DNA of 14,623 nucleotides from Caldilinea sp. CFX5 (GTDB lineage Bacteria; Chloroflexota; Anaerolineae; Caldilineales; Caldilineaceae): contig QWII01000162.1 in assembly GCA_021405325.1 (NCBI GenBank), positions 1-14,623 of the forward strand, in the 5' to 3' direction. Below are positions 7,448 to 14,464 of the stretch, piece after piece. Each line of letters begins with the position of its first letter. Within the stretch, counting starts at the first letter, position 1. The notes beneath the pieces were generated by a model. It was not told the DNA's origin. It was given only the letters and a program-made list of their open reading frames with translations, and ran no database searches. Position numbers and translations under genes: made by a program.

Positions 7448-8386
7448 ATGAATGCACAAGCTGTTTCTGCGCGTAAAGGCGTTGTGCGTCCGCGGCGGTC
7501 CACGGCGCGGCGGCGCGAGGCCATTGCTGGGTTTCTCTGCATCACGCCCTGGTTGCTGGGCTTTCTGCTCTTTGCGGCGGGGCCGATGTTGGCTTCGGTC
7601 TGGCTGTCGTTGACCGACTATGAGATCTTGCGCCCGATCCACTTTATCGGGCCGGCCAATTTTACCAAGGCGCTGCACGATCCGCTCTTTAGCAAGAGCC
7701 TCTGGAACACGGTGGTCTATACCCTGCTTTATGTGCCGCTGCATCTGGTCACGGCGCTGGTGGCGGCGTTGCTTTTGAATGTGAAGGTGCTGGGCATCCG
7801 CACCTATCGCGTCATCTTCTACATCCCGTCGATCATGCCGGCGGTGGCGACGGCCTTTCTCTGGATGTGGATCTTTAACCCCAACTATGGCCTGGCCAAC
7901 GCCCTGCTCGATCTGGTGGGGCTGCCGCCACAGAAGTGGCTCTTTGATGAAACCCTGGCCAAACCCAGCTTTGTGCTGATGGCGCTCTGGGGGCTGGGCA
8001 GCGCGATGATTGTCTTTCTGGCCGGGCTGCAAGGGGTTGACCCGGTGCTCTACGAAGCAGCGGCCATTGACGGGGCCAATCTCTGGACGCAGTTCTGGCG
8101 CATTACCTTGCCGATGCTGACGCCGGTGCTCTTCTTTAACCTGATCATCGGCATCATCGGCTCCTTTCAAGTCTTCACCACGGCCTATATCGCCACCAAT
8201 GGCGGCCCCAACAATGCCACTCTCTTCTATGTCTTGTATATCTACAACCAGGGGTGGAAATTTGCCAAGATGGGCTATGCCTCGGCGCTGGCCTGGGTGC
8301 TTTTTGTGCTGGTTCTCCTGCTGACGCTGGTGCAATTTAAGATGGCCAATCGCTGGGTCTATTACGAAACTGGGGGGCCAAAATGA
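7448..8386 (+). CDS. carbohydrate ABC transporter permease, MalF/UgpA type
   Basis: This inner-membrane permease of a family-1 carbohydrate importer has 312 residues. A basic cytoplasmic N-terminus (residues 1-25) is followed by about six membrane segments, near 28-52, 86-110, 121-143, 174-195, 222-248 and 277-296. The EAA loop that docks the ATPase is YEAAAIDGANLWTQFWRITLP at 202-222. Length and motif spacing match MalF/UgpA-like permeases without the large periplasmic domain. It is first in the operon behind a strong promoter, and its stop overlaps the next start (ATGA). Only a weak GAAAGCG lies ahead of the ATG. The substrate (sugar, oligosaccharide or glycerol-phosphate) cannot be assigned. 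Confidence 0.93.
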   Translation: MNAQAVSARKGVVRPRRSTARRREAIAGFLCITPWLLGFLLFAAGPMLASVWLSLTDYEILRPIHFIGPANFTKALHDPLFSKSLWNTVVYTLLYVPLHLVTALVAALLLNVKVLGIRTYRVIFYIPSIMPAVATAFLWMWIFNPNYGLANALLDLVGLPPQKWLFDETLAKPSFVLMALWGLGSAMIVFLAGLQGVDPVLYEAAAIDGANLWTQFWRITLPMLTPVLFFNLIIGIIGSFQVFTTAYIATNGGPNNATLFYVLYIYNQGWKFAKMGYASALAWVLFVLVLLLTLVQFKMANRWVYYETGGPK

Positions 8387-9300
8387 GCGAAGCGGAACGC
8401 CTCACCAAGCCATTGCCCACCATCCAGCCGTCGGCGCACCTGGGTTTGCAACAGTCGGCGCAGACGCGGCATCTGCTCTACCTCACCGCCATGCAGGTGA
8501 TCCTCATTGCCGGCAGCGCGGTGATGCTGATCCCCTTTGTCTGGCTGATCAGCACGTCGCTCAAAATTCGCGGCACCGAATTTACCTTTCCGCCCGTCTG
8601 GATTCCGCGACCGGCGGTCTGGGGGAACTACTATAAAGCCTTTTTCGATTCAGGGCTGCCCTTTCCCCGCTTTCTGCTCAACACGACGATTATCACCGTC
8701 GCCAGCATGATCGGCACGCTCTTTTCGGCGTCGTTGGCCGGCTTTGGCTTTGCGCGGATGCGCTTTCCGGGGCGCGACAAGCTCTTTGTCCTGGTGCTGG
8801 CGACGCTGATGTTGCCCGAAATTGTGACGACCATTCCCTCTTACCTGCTCTTTCGAGTCTTTGGCTGGATCGACACCTTTCTGCCGCTGATTGTGCCGAG
8901 CTTTCTGGGCGGTGGGGCCTTTAACATCTTTCTCTTCCGCCAGTTCTTTATGACCATTCCCTATGAGTTGGATGAAGCGGCGCGCATTGATGGGGCCGGC
9001 ACCCGCCAAATCTACCTGCGGGTGATCTTGCCACTGGCCAAGCCGGTGCTGACTACGGTGGCGATCTTCACTTTTCTGAGCAGTTGGAATTCATTTCTGG
9101 GGCCGCTCATCTATCTGAATTCGCTAGAAAAGATGACGCTGGCTGTTGGCCTGCGCGCCTTTCAGGGGCTGCGTGGCACCGAATGGAATCTCATGATGGC
9201 GGCGGCGGCAACGATGATGGCCCCGGTGCTGATCGTCTTTTTTCTGGCCCAGCGCTATTTTGTCGAGGGCATTGTCACCACCGGCTTTGGCGGTCGCTGA
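8383..9300 (+). CDS. carbohydrate ABC transporter permease, MalG/UgpE type
   Basis: This partner permease of the preceding protein has 305 residues. After a polar N-terminal tail (~residues 1-30) there are about six membrane segments. The EAA loop is PYELDEAARIDGAGTRQIY at 193-211, followed by LRVILPLAKP. The C-terminus FVEGIVTTGFGG is very typical of the MalG family, in which VEGIT-like ends recur. The start overlaps the MalF-like stop by four bases, consistent with coupled synthesis of a heterodimeric channel. A G-rich GGGGGG just upstream may act as ribosome site. No nucleotide-binding subunit is encoded nearby; many such importers share an ATPase encoded elsewhere. Confidence 0.93.
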   Translation: MSEAERLTKPLPTIQPSAHLGLQQSAQTRHLLYLTAMQVILIAGSAVMLIPFVWLISTSLKIRGTEFTFPPVWIPRPAVWGNYYKAFFDSGLPFPRFLLNTTIITVASMIGTLFSASLAGFGFARMRFPGRDKLFVLVLATLMLPEIVTTIPSYLLFRVFGWIDTFLPLIVPSFLGGGAFNIFLFRQFFMTIPYELDEAARIDGAGTRQIYLRVILPLAKPVLTTVAIFTFLSSWNSFLGPLIYLNSLEKMTLAVGLRAFQGLRGTEWNLMMAAAATMMAPVLIVFFLAQRYFVEGIVTTGFGGR

Positions 9301-9479
9301 TTGCACTCCGTTACCCCCTCCTGTGCGTGCCACTGATTGCGCTTCACTGTCGTAGTAACGGGTCAACCGGAACGTAGGGGCTTGCCAACCATCTTCCCGC
9401 AAGCTTGCCTTGTCAGCCCCCCACCTCCGGTTGTCCCGTAATCACTTCTCTTGTGTTACTTGCGTAAAGGAGCAGAACA

Positions 9480-10862
9480 ATGACTCATCAATTGTTGTCC
9501 CGTCGTCAGTTTCTGAGAGCAAGTAGTACGTTGGTCACCATCGGGATGTTAGCGGCTTGTGCAGTGCCGACGCCCGGTGGTGGGGCGCAGAGTGGCGGTG
9601 AAGGTGCGACCGCAGAGGGCATCACCCTCCAATTCGCCACCCAATACCCGGAGCCGCCGATGAATGCCGGCGACGACCAGATCATCGACAAGTTCAAAGC
9701 CGAACATTCTGACATTACCGTCGAAAAGATGACCTGGCCCGGTCAGGATTTCCACGACAAGTTACGCCTGCTCGCCACCGCCGGCGACCTGCCCGATGTC
9801 TTTAACATGGAGAGCAAGCAGTTGATCGACATGGTCTCGCGCAACATGATTCTGGACATTACCGAACTCTTCGACGCGCAGGAGACGATCAAGGAAGAGG
9901 ATTACTTCCCCGGCGACTGGGAGAAGCAGCACTTCAACGGCAAGATGTACTCGTTGTCGCTCGACAGCCAGGATGTGATTCTCTACTATAACAAGGATCT
10001 CTTTGACAAAAAGGGCATCGCCTACCCGCCCAAGCAGTGGGATGACCCGGAATGGACCTATGACAAGCTGGTGGAAATCGCCTTGCAACTGGCGGAGGGT
10101 GAAGGGGCGTCACGGGTCTTTGGCTACCAGACCTCGCGCTGGTGGGTCTATGCCTATCCGCTTGTCTGGTCATATGGCGGCATGATCACCAACGAAGATC
10201 GCACCGAATCGCGCATCACGATGGAAGAGACGCTGGCCGCCTTCCAGTTCCGCACCGATCTGATCAACAAGCACAAGGTTGAACCGACGCCCGCCGAGCA
10301 GACGGAAGGGGTGGACACGCTCTTTGGCAGCGGTCGCCTGGCGATGCGGGCGATCTGGAATCCGTGGATGTGGTATATCAAAGATGTGCCGGATCTGCAC
10401 TTTGACATTGCCGCCATGCCCGCCGGGCCATCGGGGGCCTTTACCCGCACCCCACAAGATTGCTTTGCCGTCGGCGGCCAGACCAAGCAGAATGACGCCG
10501 CCTTCCAATTCGCCCTCTTTGCTGCCGGCCCTGCCGGGCAAGAGATTATGTGCAATCAACTGGGCTTAGGCACCCCCACCCTCAAGGCCGTGGCCGCGCT
10601 CGATAGCTTCATTCACCCGCCGGCCAAGGGGTTGGAACATATCGACCAGAGCCTGGTTCTCGACATGCTCAACAACGGCCATTACAAGCACCAGGATGTC
10701 ACCACCAAGTGGCCGGAGATGGACAAGCTGATCACCGCAGAGATGGATGTGCTGTTGGATGGCGGCCAGACGGTGGCAGAATTTGCCAACAAGCTCGACC
10801 CGCAACTCTCCGAGCTATTGCAATCGATCCCGGTTGAACAACGGGGCTGGATTGGCGACTAG
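9480..10862 (+). CDS. extracellular solute-binding lipoprotein, family 1 (carbohydrate ABC importer)
   Basis: This protein of 460 residues captures substrate for the two permeases upstream. Residues 1-30 combine a twin-arginine motif (SRRQFLRAS, residues 7-15) with a lipobox LAAC, giving a lipidated Cys27. A Gly/Ala/Ser-rich linker follows and then the mature domain from about residue 48 (ITLQFATQYPEP). Family-1 features include DKFKAEHSDITVE, LLATAGDLPDVFNM and the substrate-cleft-like DVILYYNKDLFDKKGI. Ribosome site AAAGGAG (9466-9472) lies seven bases from the ATG. A 179-base gap separates it from the permeases, so it may have its own promoter, though I see no convincing one. Placing the binding protein last is less usual than first. 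Ligand unknown. Confidence 0.93.
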   Translation: MTHQLLSRRQFLRASSTLVTIGMLAACAVPTPGGGAQSGGEGATAEGITLQFATQYPEPPMNAGDDQIIDKFKAEHSDITVEKMTWPGQDFHDKLRLLATAGDLPDVFNMESKQLIDMVSRNMILDITELFDAQETIKEEDYFPGDWEKQHFNGKMYSLSLDSQDVILYYNKDLFDKKGIAYPPKQWDDPEWTYDKLVEIALQLAEGEGASRVFGYQTSRWWVYAYPLVWSYGGMITNEDRTESRITMEETLAAFQFRTDLINKHKVEPTPAEQTEGVDTLFGSGRLAMRAIWNPWMWYIKDVPDLHFDIAAMPAGPSGAFTRTPQDCFAVGGQTKQNDAAFQFALFAAGPAGQEIMCNQLGLGTPTLKAVAALDSFIHPPAKGLEHIDQSLVLDMLNNGHYKHQDVTTKWPEMDKLITAEMDVLLDGGQTVAEFANKLDPQLSELLQSIPVEQRGWIGD

Positions 10863-10892
10863 CCCATGCCAATAGCCATGTAGCCACAGGGT

Positions 10893-10993
10893 GGCGACTG
10901 AAGGTAGACCGGTCTTTTAAGGCCGGTCTTCAAATGCCGGGTTCGGGTTCGAGGGTTGAAACCCTCGTCTACCCTCAGTCGTCACTCCGTGAC
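10893..10993. other. compact multi-hairpin element downstream of the binding-protein gene
   Basis: An outer stem pairs 10896-10905 (GACTGAAGGT) with 10971-10980 (ACCCTCAGTC), 9 of 10. Inside are hairpin 10906-10929 (AGACCGG...CCGGTCT, extendable inward) and hairpin 10950-10967 (CGAGGGTTGAAACCCTCG, 8-bp stem). A further GTCAC-TCC-GTGAC stem lies at 10981-10993. This could be an mRNA 3'-end stabilising structure, a dispersed palindromic repeat or a structured RNA. No T-run follows, so a simple intrinsic terminator is unlikely. Confidence 0.6.
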
Positions 10994-11033
10994 TGGTCAT
11001 GCATCTACCCTTTGATAGCCTATCTCAATTTGC

Positions 11034-11432
11034 TTAACCGCCGGTGATGCTGGTGGGGTCTAGTTCATAGGCTGCGCCGGTCGCGCCGGTGGTGCCGGCA
11101 TCCAAGGCGCGTGTCGAGGGGGTAGCTAAATCTTCCATCTGGTCTTCGGTTGCGCCCATTCTGGCCGAGGGCGTGCGCCATAACGGTTCGTTTTCCGTCA
11201 TTCGCTCACGATACGCGGCATAGCCCTGGTCGAATGGCGGCTTTTGTCCAGAAGAGTGACGGCCTTTGGTCGCCAGATAAGCCAGCAGCGCACCGCCGAC
11301 CATGGCGCCGGCCAGAACCCACTCTGGTTGGCGCTGGAAGAAATTCCGCATGCCAGACCACCCTGCCGATGAGCGCTGTGGATTAGCTGACCAGCCACCC
11401 GCTGTTGTACGATGTTCACGAAGTTGATTCAC
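11034..11432 (-). CDS. small single-pass membrane protein, unknown function
   Basis: I do not recognise a family. The best start is GTG at 11432, because AGGAG (11440-11444) lies seven bases ahead; this gives 132 residues starting MNQLREHRTT. Residues ~38-54 (VLAGAMVGGALLAYLAT) form one hydrophobic, glycine- and alanine-rich helix, preceded by FFQRQPEW and followed by a charged tail with PLWRTPSARMG, then a Thr/Ala/Gly-rich end. There is no signal peptidase site or lipobox. A downstream ATG (Met28) could give a 105-residue form. It is divergent from the peptide exporter and convergent with the importer. A role in the envelope is only a guess from the membrane segment. Confidence 0.6.
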   Translation of the reverse strand: MNQLREHRTTAGGWSANPQRSSAGWSGMRNFFQRQPEWVLAGAMVGGALLAYLATKGRHSSGQKPPFDQGYAAYRERMTENEPLWRTPSARMGATEDQMEDLATPSTRALDAGTTGATGAAYELDPTSITGG

Positions 11433-11459
11433 AAAGATACTCCTTTTTCTTGATGAACA

Positions 11460-11485
11460 CAAAGATTTCACACTGATCATCTTTG
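11460..11485. repeat. short hairpin in a CCGCAGAGGCGCAG-type intergenic repeat
   Basis: CAAAGAT (11460-11466) pairs with ATCTTTG (11479-11485). On the minus strand the adjoining bases read CCGCAGAGGCGCAG, a wording I recall from dispersed intergenic repeats in environmental bacterial genomes. It lies in the putative leader of the small membrane-protein gene. Confidence 0.4.
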
Positions 11486-11543
11486 CGACCGCTGCGCCTC
11501 TGCGGTTGATTCAGCGCTTCCGCAACGAGAAGCAGATAGCGCC

Positions 11544-11552
11544 AGTATAGCA
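11544..11552 (-). promoter_or_regulatory. extended -10 promoter for the small membrane-protein gene
   Basis: On the minus strand TGC-TATACT is a near-perfect extended -10 element, without a good -35 box. Just upstream, the 11-base palindrome TTGTC-C-GACAA (11556-11566) sits where a repressor could bind. The predicted leader is about 105 bases. Confidence 0.45.
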
Positions 11553-11671
11553 CGGTTGTCCGACAAGCCAGGAGGAGACGTTACATTCTCGGCAAACCGG
11601 CAAAGATTTTCCGGCAGAGTACCTTTCCAGCCCTTGTTAAGTATCGCTAGCAAATTGCAATGTTTACCTAG

Positions 11672-11700
11672 TTGATAGCGGCTCTGATCAGTGGTATAGT
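11672..11700 (+). promoter_or_regulatory. sigma-70-type promoter of the peptide-exporter operon
   Basis: TTGATA (11672-11677), a 17-base spacer and the extended -10 TGG-TATAGT (11692-11700) are close to consensus. The expected transcript start, at about 11707, coincides with the ATG at 11708, implying a leaderless message. Confidence 0.75.
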
Positions 11701-11707
11701 AGGCGCT

Positions 11708-11800
11708 ATGTATCACATTGATCCATTGACCACAACCGCAGTTGCCGGCCTACCGCCTTCCTGGCAGGTGCGTTCTTCCGTGAAGGGCAGTTGTTCATGA
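11708..11800 (+). CDS. putative leaderless 30-residue peptide upstream of the exporter
   Basis: This ORF of 30 codons begins MYHIDPLTTTAVAGLPPSW and ends with KGSCS. Its TGA stop overlaps the exporter ATG (ATGA at 11797-11800), an arrangement typical of translational coupling. The ATG lies eight bases after the -10 box, so translation would be leaderless. It has a single Cys close to the C-terminus, one Trp and a Pro-Pro, and no signal peptide. It could be a leader peptide regulating the exporter, a precursor of an exported modified peptide, or a chance ORF. No modifying enzyme is visible in the window. Expression is unproven. Confidence 0.35.
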   Translation: MYHIDPLTTTAVAGLPPSWQVRSSVKGSCS

Positions 11801-13416
11801 AGCTTTTGACCTTGATTCTGCGCGCCTTTAGCGCCAGGTTGTTCTTGGCGATCCTGGTGAGTATGATTAGCGGCCTTAGTATGGCAACCCTGGTGACTTT
11901 GTTAAGCCGCCAGATCACCACCCCCAGCCCCTTCGACCTCCAACTGCTGGGCCTTTTCGGCATGGTGACGCTGCTGGCGATTCTGGCCGATCTCGCCAGT
12001 AAGTGGTTGATGACCGGTGCGTTAGGCGATGCCAGTTACCAGTTGCGGATTGCCCTGGCCCAACAACTGCTGGCCAAACCCTACCCACAACTGGAAGCGT
12101 TGGGGGCGGCGCGCTTGCAGGCGCTCTTTACCGAAGATACGCAACAAATTGGCCTGGCCTTGCAGCAACTGCCCCAGATTGTGCTGTCGTTGAGCACCCT
12201 CGCCGGCACACTGCTCTACCTCGGTTGGCTGGCCCCGGCCATGCTGGGTTATTTAGCCCTACTAGCAATCCCCACCATCGGTGGCTATGCCCTGCTCCAG
12301 CGGCGGGCGACCACCGTCGCCAAAGCGGCGCAGAAAGAGCAAAATCAGGCGCTACGCCACTACCGTGCCCTAGTCGAAGGCATCAAAGAGTTAAAACTGC
12401 ACACCAACCGCCGCTATGCCTTTCTGACCGAGTTGCTGCAACCGGCGACAGCGGTCAGTCAACGCCAGAATACGCGCTCCTATAACTGGCGTTCGCTGGC
12501 CGGGGCGTGGAGCCAGTCGATCTACTTTGTCTTTATTCTGGGCGTCCTGGCGCTGGCAGCGTGGCGACCGGCTGACAACGCGGTGATTGCCACCTACGCC
12601 CTGATTATCCTTTACATGAAGAGTGCGCTCACCTTGCTCCTGACCAATACAACGCAGTGGCACACCGCGGATGTGGCCTGTCGACAGATCGAGGCGTTGG
12701 GCTTTACTTTGACCACCAAAGGCGAGTCGCTCAAACGGTTGACCGCACCCCCATTAACACCCACCTTCACCAACCCGCTCCAAATCGAGTTGCGCGATGT
12801 CAGTTACCGCTATCAGAGTCGCGCCGGGGATCGCAACTTTACCCTCGGCCCCATCGACCTGGCGATGCAATCGGGGGAGATCATCTTCCTCACCGGTGAC
12901 AACGGCAGCGGCAAGACCACGTTGATCAAACTGCTCACCGGTCTCTATCCGCCGCAAGGCGGCAGCATCATGTGGGATGGGCAAACCGTCACGCCACAGA
13001 TGGTGGAGCAGTACCAACAACTCTTTGCCGTGGTCTTTGCCGACTTTTATCTTTTTGACCAATTGCTGGGGTTGGATGTGCTGGATCAACATGCCCAGTA
13101 CTATCTGAACAAATTCGATCTACAACACAAGCTCTTTATCCGCGACGGCGTCTTCTCGACCACCGAGCTTTCCCACGGCCAACGCAAACGGCTGGCGCTG
13201 CTGACCGCCTACTTTGAAAATCGACCGATTTACATTTTTGATGAGTGGGCGTCCGGCCAAGACCCGGAATTTCGTGAGGTGTTCTATCGTCAGATCTTGC
13301 CGGAGCTAAAGGCGCGCGGCAAATTGGTGATTGTCACCAGCCATGATCATGCCTACTACGAAGCGGCGGATCGGGTGATTCGGTTGGATTATGGGCAGGT
13401 GGTGGAGGAGCGGTAA
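11797..13416 (+). CDS. cyclic-peptide/siderophore-type ABC exporter (PvdE/SyrD-like)
   Basis: This fused membrane-ATPase half-transporter has 539 residues. The N-terminal ~300 carry about six membrane helices (near 12-35, 50-72, 128-145, 147-168, 241-257 and 263-283). The ATPase domain starts near 328: Walker A GDNGSGKTT at 367-375, a QLFAVVFADFYLFDQ Q-loop region at 408-422, signature LSHGQRKRLAL at 458-468, Walker B PIYIFDEWASGQDPEFREVFY at 477-497 and the H-loop SHDHAYYEAADRVI at 515-528. The FDEWA.DQDPEFR-like and SHGQRKRLALL wording is characteristic of the PvdE/SyrD peptide-export family. ATG 11797 has AAGGG nine bases ahead; TTG 11791 is a less likely start. Substrate is unknown and no peptide synthetase is nearby. 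Confidence 0.9.
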   Translation: MKLLTLILRAFSARLFLAILVSMISGLSMATLVTLLSRQITTPSPFDLQLLGLFGMVTLLAILADLASKWLMTGALGDASYQLRIALAQQLLAKPYPQLEALGAARLQALFTEDTQQIGLALQQLPQIVLSLSTLAGTLLYLGWLAPAMLGYLALLAIPTIGGYALLQRRATTVAKAAQKEQNQALRHYRALVEGIKELKLHTNRRYAFLTELLQPATAVSQRQNTRSYNWRSLAGAWSQSIYFVFILGVLALAAWRPADNAVIATYALIILYMKSALTLLLTNTTQWHTADVACRQIEALGFTLTTKGESLKRLTAPPLTPTFTNPLQIELRDVSYRYQSRAGDRNFTLGPIDLAMQSGEIIFLTGDNGSGKTTLIKLLTGLYPPQGGSIMWDGQTVTPQMVEQYQQLFAVVFADFYLFDQLLGLDVLDQHAQYYLNKFDLQHKLFIRDGVFSTTELSHGQRKRLALLTAYFENRPIYIFDEWASGQDPEFREVFYRQILPELKARGKLVIVTSHDHAYYEAADRVIRLDYGQVVEER

Positions 13417-13417
13417 G

Positions 13418-13489
13418 ATGAATATGACCAGGAAGGTTCTTGATTTCGCGTAAAGCCTGCGGGAAGACGTAAACGGTATAAGTTGTCAC
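13418..13489 (-). pseudogene. RelE/ParE-type toxin, 5' remnant
   Basis: Directly after the antitoxin, a GTG start (13487-13489) overlaps its TGA stop (GTGA). The frame reads MTTYTVYVFPQALREIKNLP then GHI, the first beta strand and first helix of RelE/ParE mRNA-interferase-fold toxins. Homology then ends abruptly near 13420, four bases beyond the exporter stop codon. The frame continues through antisense exporter sequence to a chance stop at 13334-13336, making a 51-codon ORF. Full toxins have about 85-95 residues and the catalytic C-terminal strands are absent, so the product should be inactive. The family call rests on about 23 residues plus the classical antitoxin-toxin overlap. Confidence 0.6.
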
Positions 13490-13710
13490 TCAATTTCATC
13501 CCGTACATCTTCCCAACGTAACCAGCCGGCCAGGTCGCGATCCCCGCCAGCAGCTTCTAGTTGACGGGAGGCGTCTCTGAAGACTTGCAAATCCTCAAGC
13601 GTTTCTAACCATTCGATCAATGCTTCCCACTCTTCCGCTTCAATCACGGCGAAGCGCTTTTGCTTAACTGTGACAAATTGTACCGTTTGTACAGCTTCCA
13701 GTGGCGTCAT
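13486..13710 (-). CDS. Phd/YefM or RelB-like antitoxin, orphaned
   Basis: This product has 74 residues. ATG 13710 is chosen because GGAGGTG (13716-13722) lies five bases ahead; two further upstream in-frame ATGs lack such a site. The segment VQFVTVKQKRFAVIEAEEWEALIEWLETLEDLQVFRDA has the beta-strand then helix pattern of small type II antitoxins, in which the N-terminal part binds DNA. The acidic C-terminal tail, ending WEDVRDEIE, would wrap the toxin. Its stop overlaps the start of a truncated RelE-like toxin gene, confirming the family by context. It could still autorepress its promoter or neutralise related toxins encoded elsewhere. Confidence 0.75.
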   Translation of the reverse strand: MTPLEAVQTVQFVTVKQKRFAVIEAEEWEALIEWLETLEDLQVFRDASRQLEAAGGDRDLAGWLRWEDVRDEIE

Positions 13711-13748
13711 CAACTCACCTCCGCTTGACATCGAGCTTTCTGAGGTAC

Positions 13749-13777
13749 AGTATAACATACTATATCAAAGGGCTAAC
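13749..13777 (-). promoter_or_regulatory. antitoxin promoter with overlapping palindromic operator
   Basis: On the minus strand GTTAGC (13772-13777), a 17-base spacer and TATACT (13749-13754) form a plausible promoter about 39 bases before the chosen start. The dyad AGTAT-AAC-ATACT (13749-13761) covers the -10 box, as expected for antitoxin autoregulation. Confidence 0.45.
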
Positions 13778-13822
13778 ATGAGTCGGCCACCGCATAGAAC
13801 GCCGTCAACCTTGTGGCGCTGG

Positions 13823-14464
13823 CTAAACCAGATCCTGCAACTGCTGGTGCGCTGCCACCAACCACGGATGCACCACCCGCAACGTCGCCCGCCGCTGCCA
13901 GAGATAATCGAGGTAGCAAAAGGCGGCGTGATCGAGCGAACGCGCTAGCGCCTGTTGCAATGCAGCCAAGTACGGCGGCTCCCCGACGCCATCCCATTTG
14001 ACCTTATCGGCCACGAAAACTACTTTGTCAAGCAGAGAAGCATCCGCTTTGAGCGTGGTGTGACAACCGATGGCGCTCAGGGGTTCCGGTGCGGTCACGC
14101 CAAAAATGTCACGGGCCAGCACCACCGATAGCTTTTGGTGGATGATCATGGGGAAAGTCGCTTCTTCCGGCAACACGTCGAGGCCAAAGGCGTGGGCAGC
14201 CGCAAGCCGTTCTTGGTTGGGGATGGGGGCGCTGATGTCGTGGAGCAAGCCGGCTACCTCTGCCGCGTCGACCGACGCACCAAAGCGTTGCGCCAATCGC
14301 TTCGCTTCGGCGGCGACCTGGGCGACGTGGCCGGCGGTGTCGGCGCAACTGTGTAGCGCCAGAAAGGCTGCGACATCGCGCCGGAGGTTGCCGGTGGGTA
14401 CAAAGTTGGTAATAAGGCTGTTTATTAACTTCCCCTGGTCAGCCACTTTACTCGGTTTCATCAT
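13823..14464 (-). CDS. HD-domain phosphohydrolase, YqeK-like
   Basis: This protein has 213 residues. HD-superfamily metal ligands are visible in order: H46 in DTAGHVAQVA, H75-D76 in AGLLHDIS, H109 in MIIHQKLSVVLARDIFG, H135 in AIGCHTTLK and D153 in LLDKVVFVADKVKWD. The order and wording (AGLLHDI, then H-x-x-L-x-x-x-x-A, then HTT, then LDKVVFVADK) match the YqeK family, which symmetrically hydrolyses Ap4A to ADP. I infer that activity only by family. The start is ATG 14464 or the adjacent ATG 14461; the ribosome site is poor. A TATACA box at 14493-14498 could be the -10 element. It is not clearly in an operon with the antitoxin because a separate promoter lies between them. Confidence 0.82.
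   Translation of the reverse strand: MMKPSKVADQGKLINSLITNFVPTGNLRRDVAAFLALHSCADTAGHVAQVAAEAKRLAQRFGASVDAAEVAGLLHDISAPIPNQERLAAAHAFGLDVLPEEATFPMIIHQKLSVVLARDIFGVTAPEPLSAIGCHTTLKADASLLDKVVFVADKVKWDGVGEPPYLAALQQALARSLDHAAFCYLDYLWQRRATLRVVHPWLVAAHQQLQDLV

Noticed and set aside
7322..8335. A 337-residue minus-strand open frame over the first permease
   Set aside because: Its composition (His, Gln and Arg rich) is typical of the antisense of membrane-protein codons, and the plus strand is a clear MalF-type permease.
10940..10967. tRNA-like GGTTCGAG T-arm wording
   Set aside because: No acceptor, D or anticodon arms can be arranged around it; it belongs to the nested hairpins.
11477..11716. Minus-strand 79-codon open frame between the two divergent genes
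   Set aside because: It covers the promoters of both neighbours and repeat-like sequence, with no convincing ribosome site.
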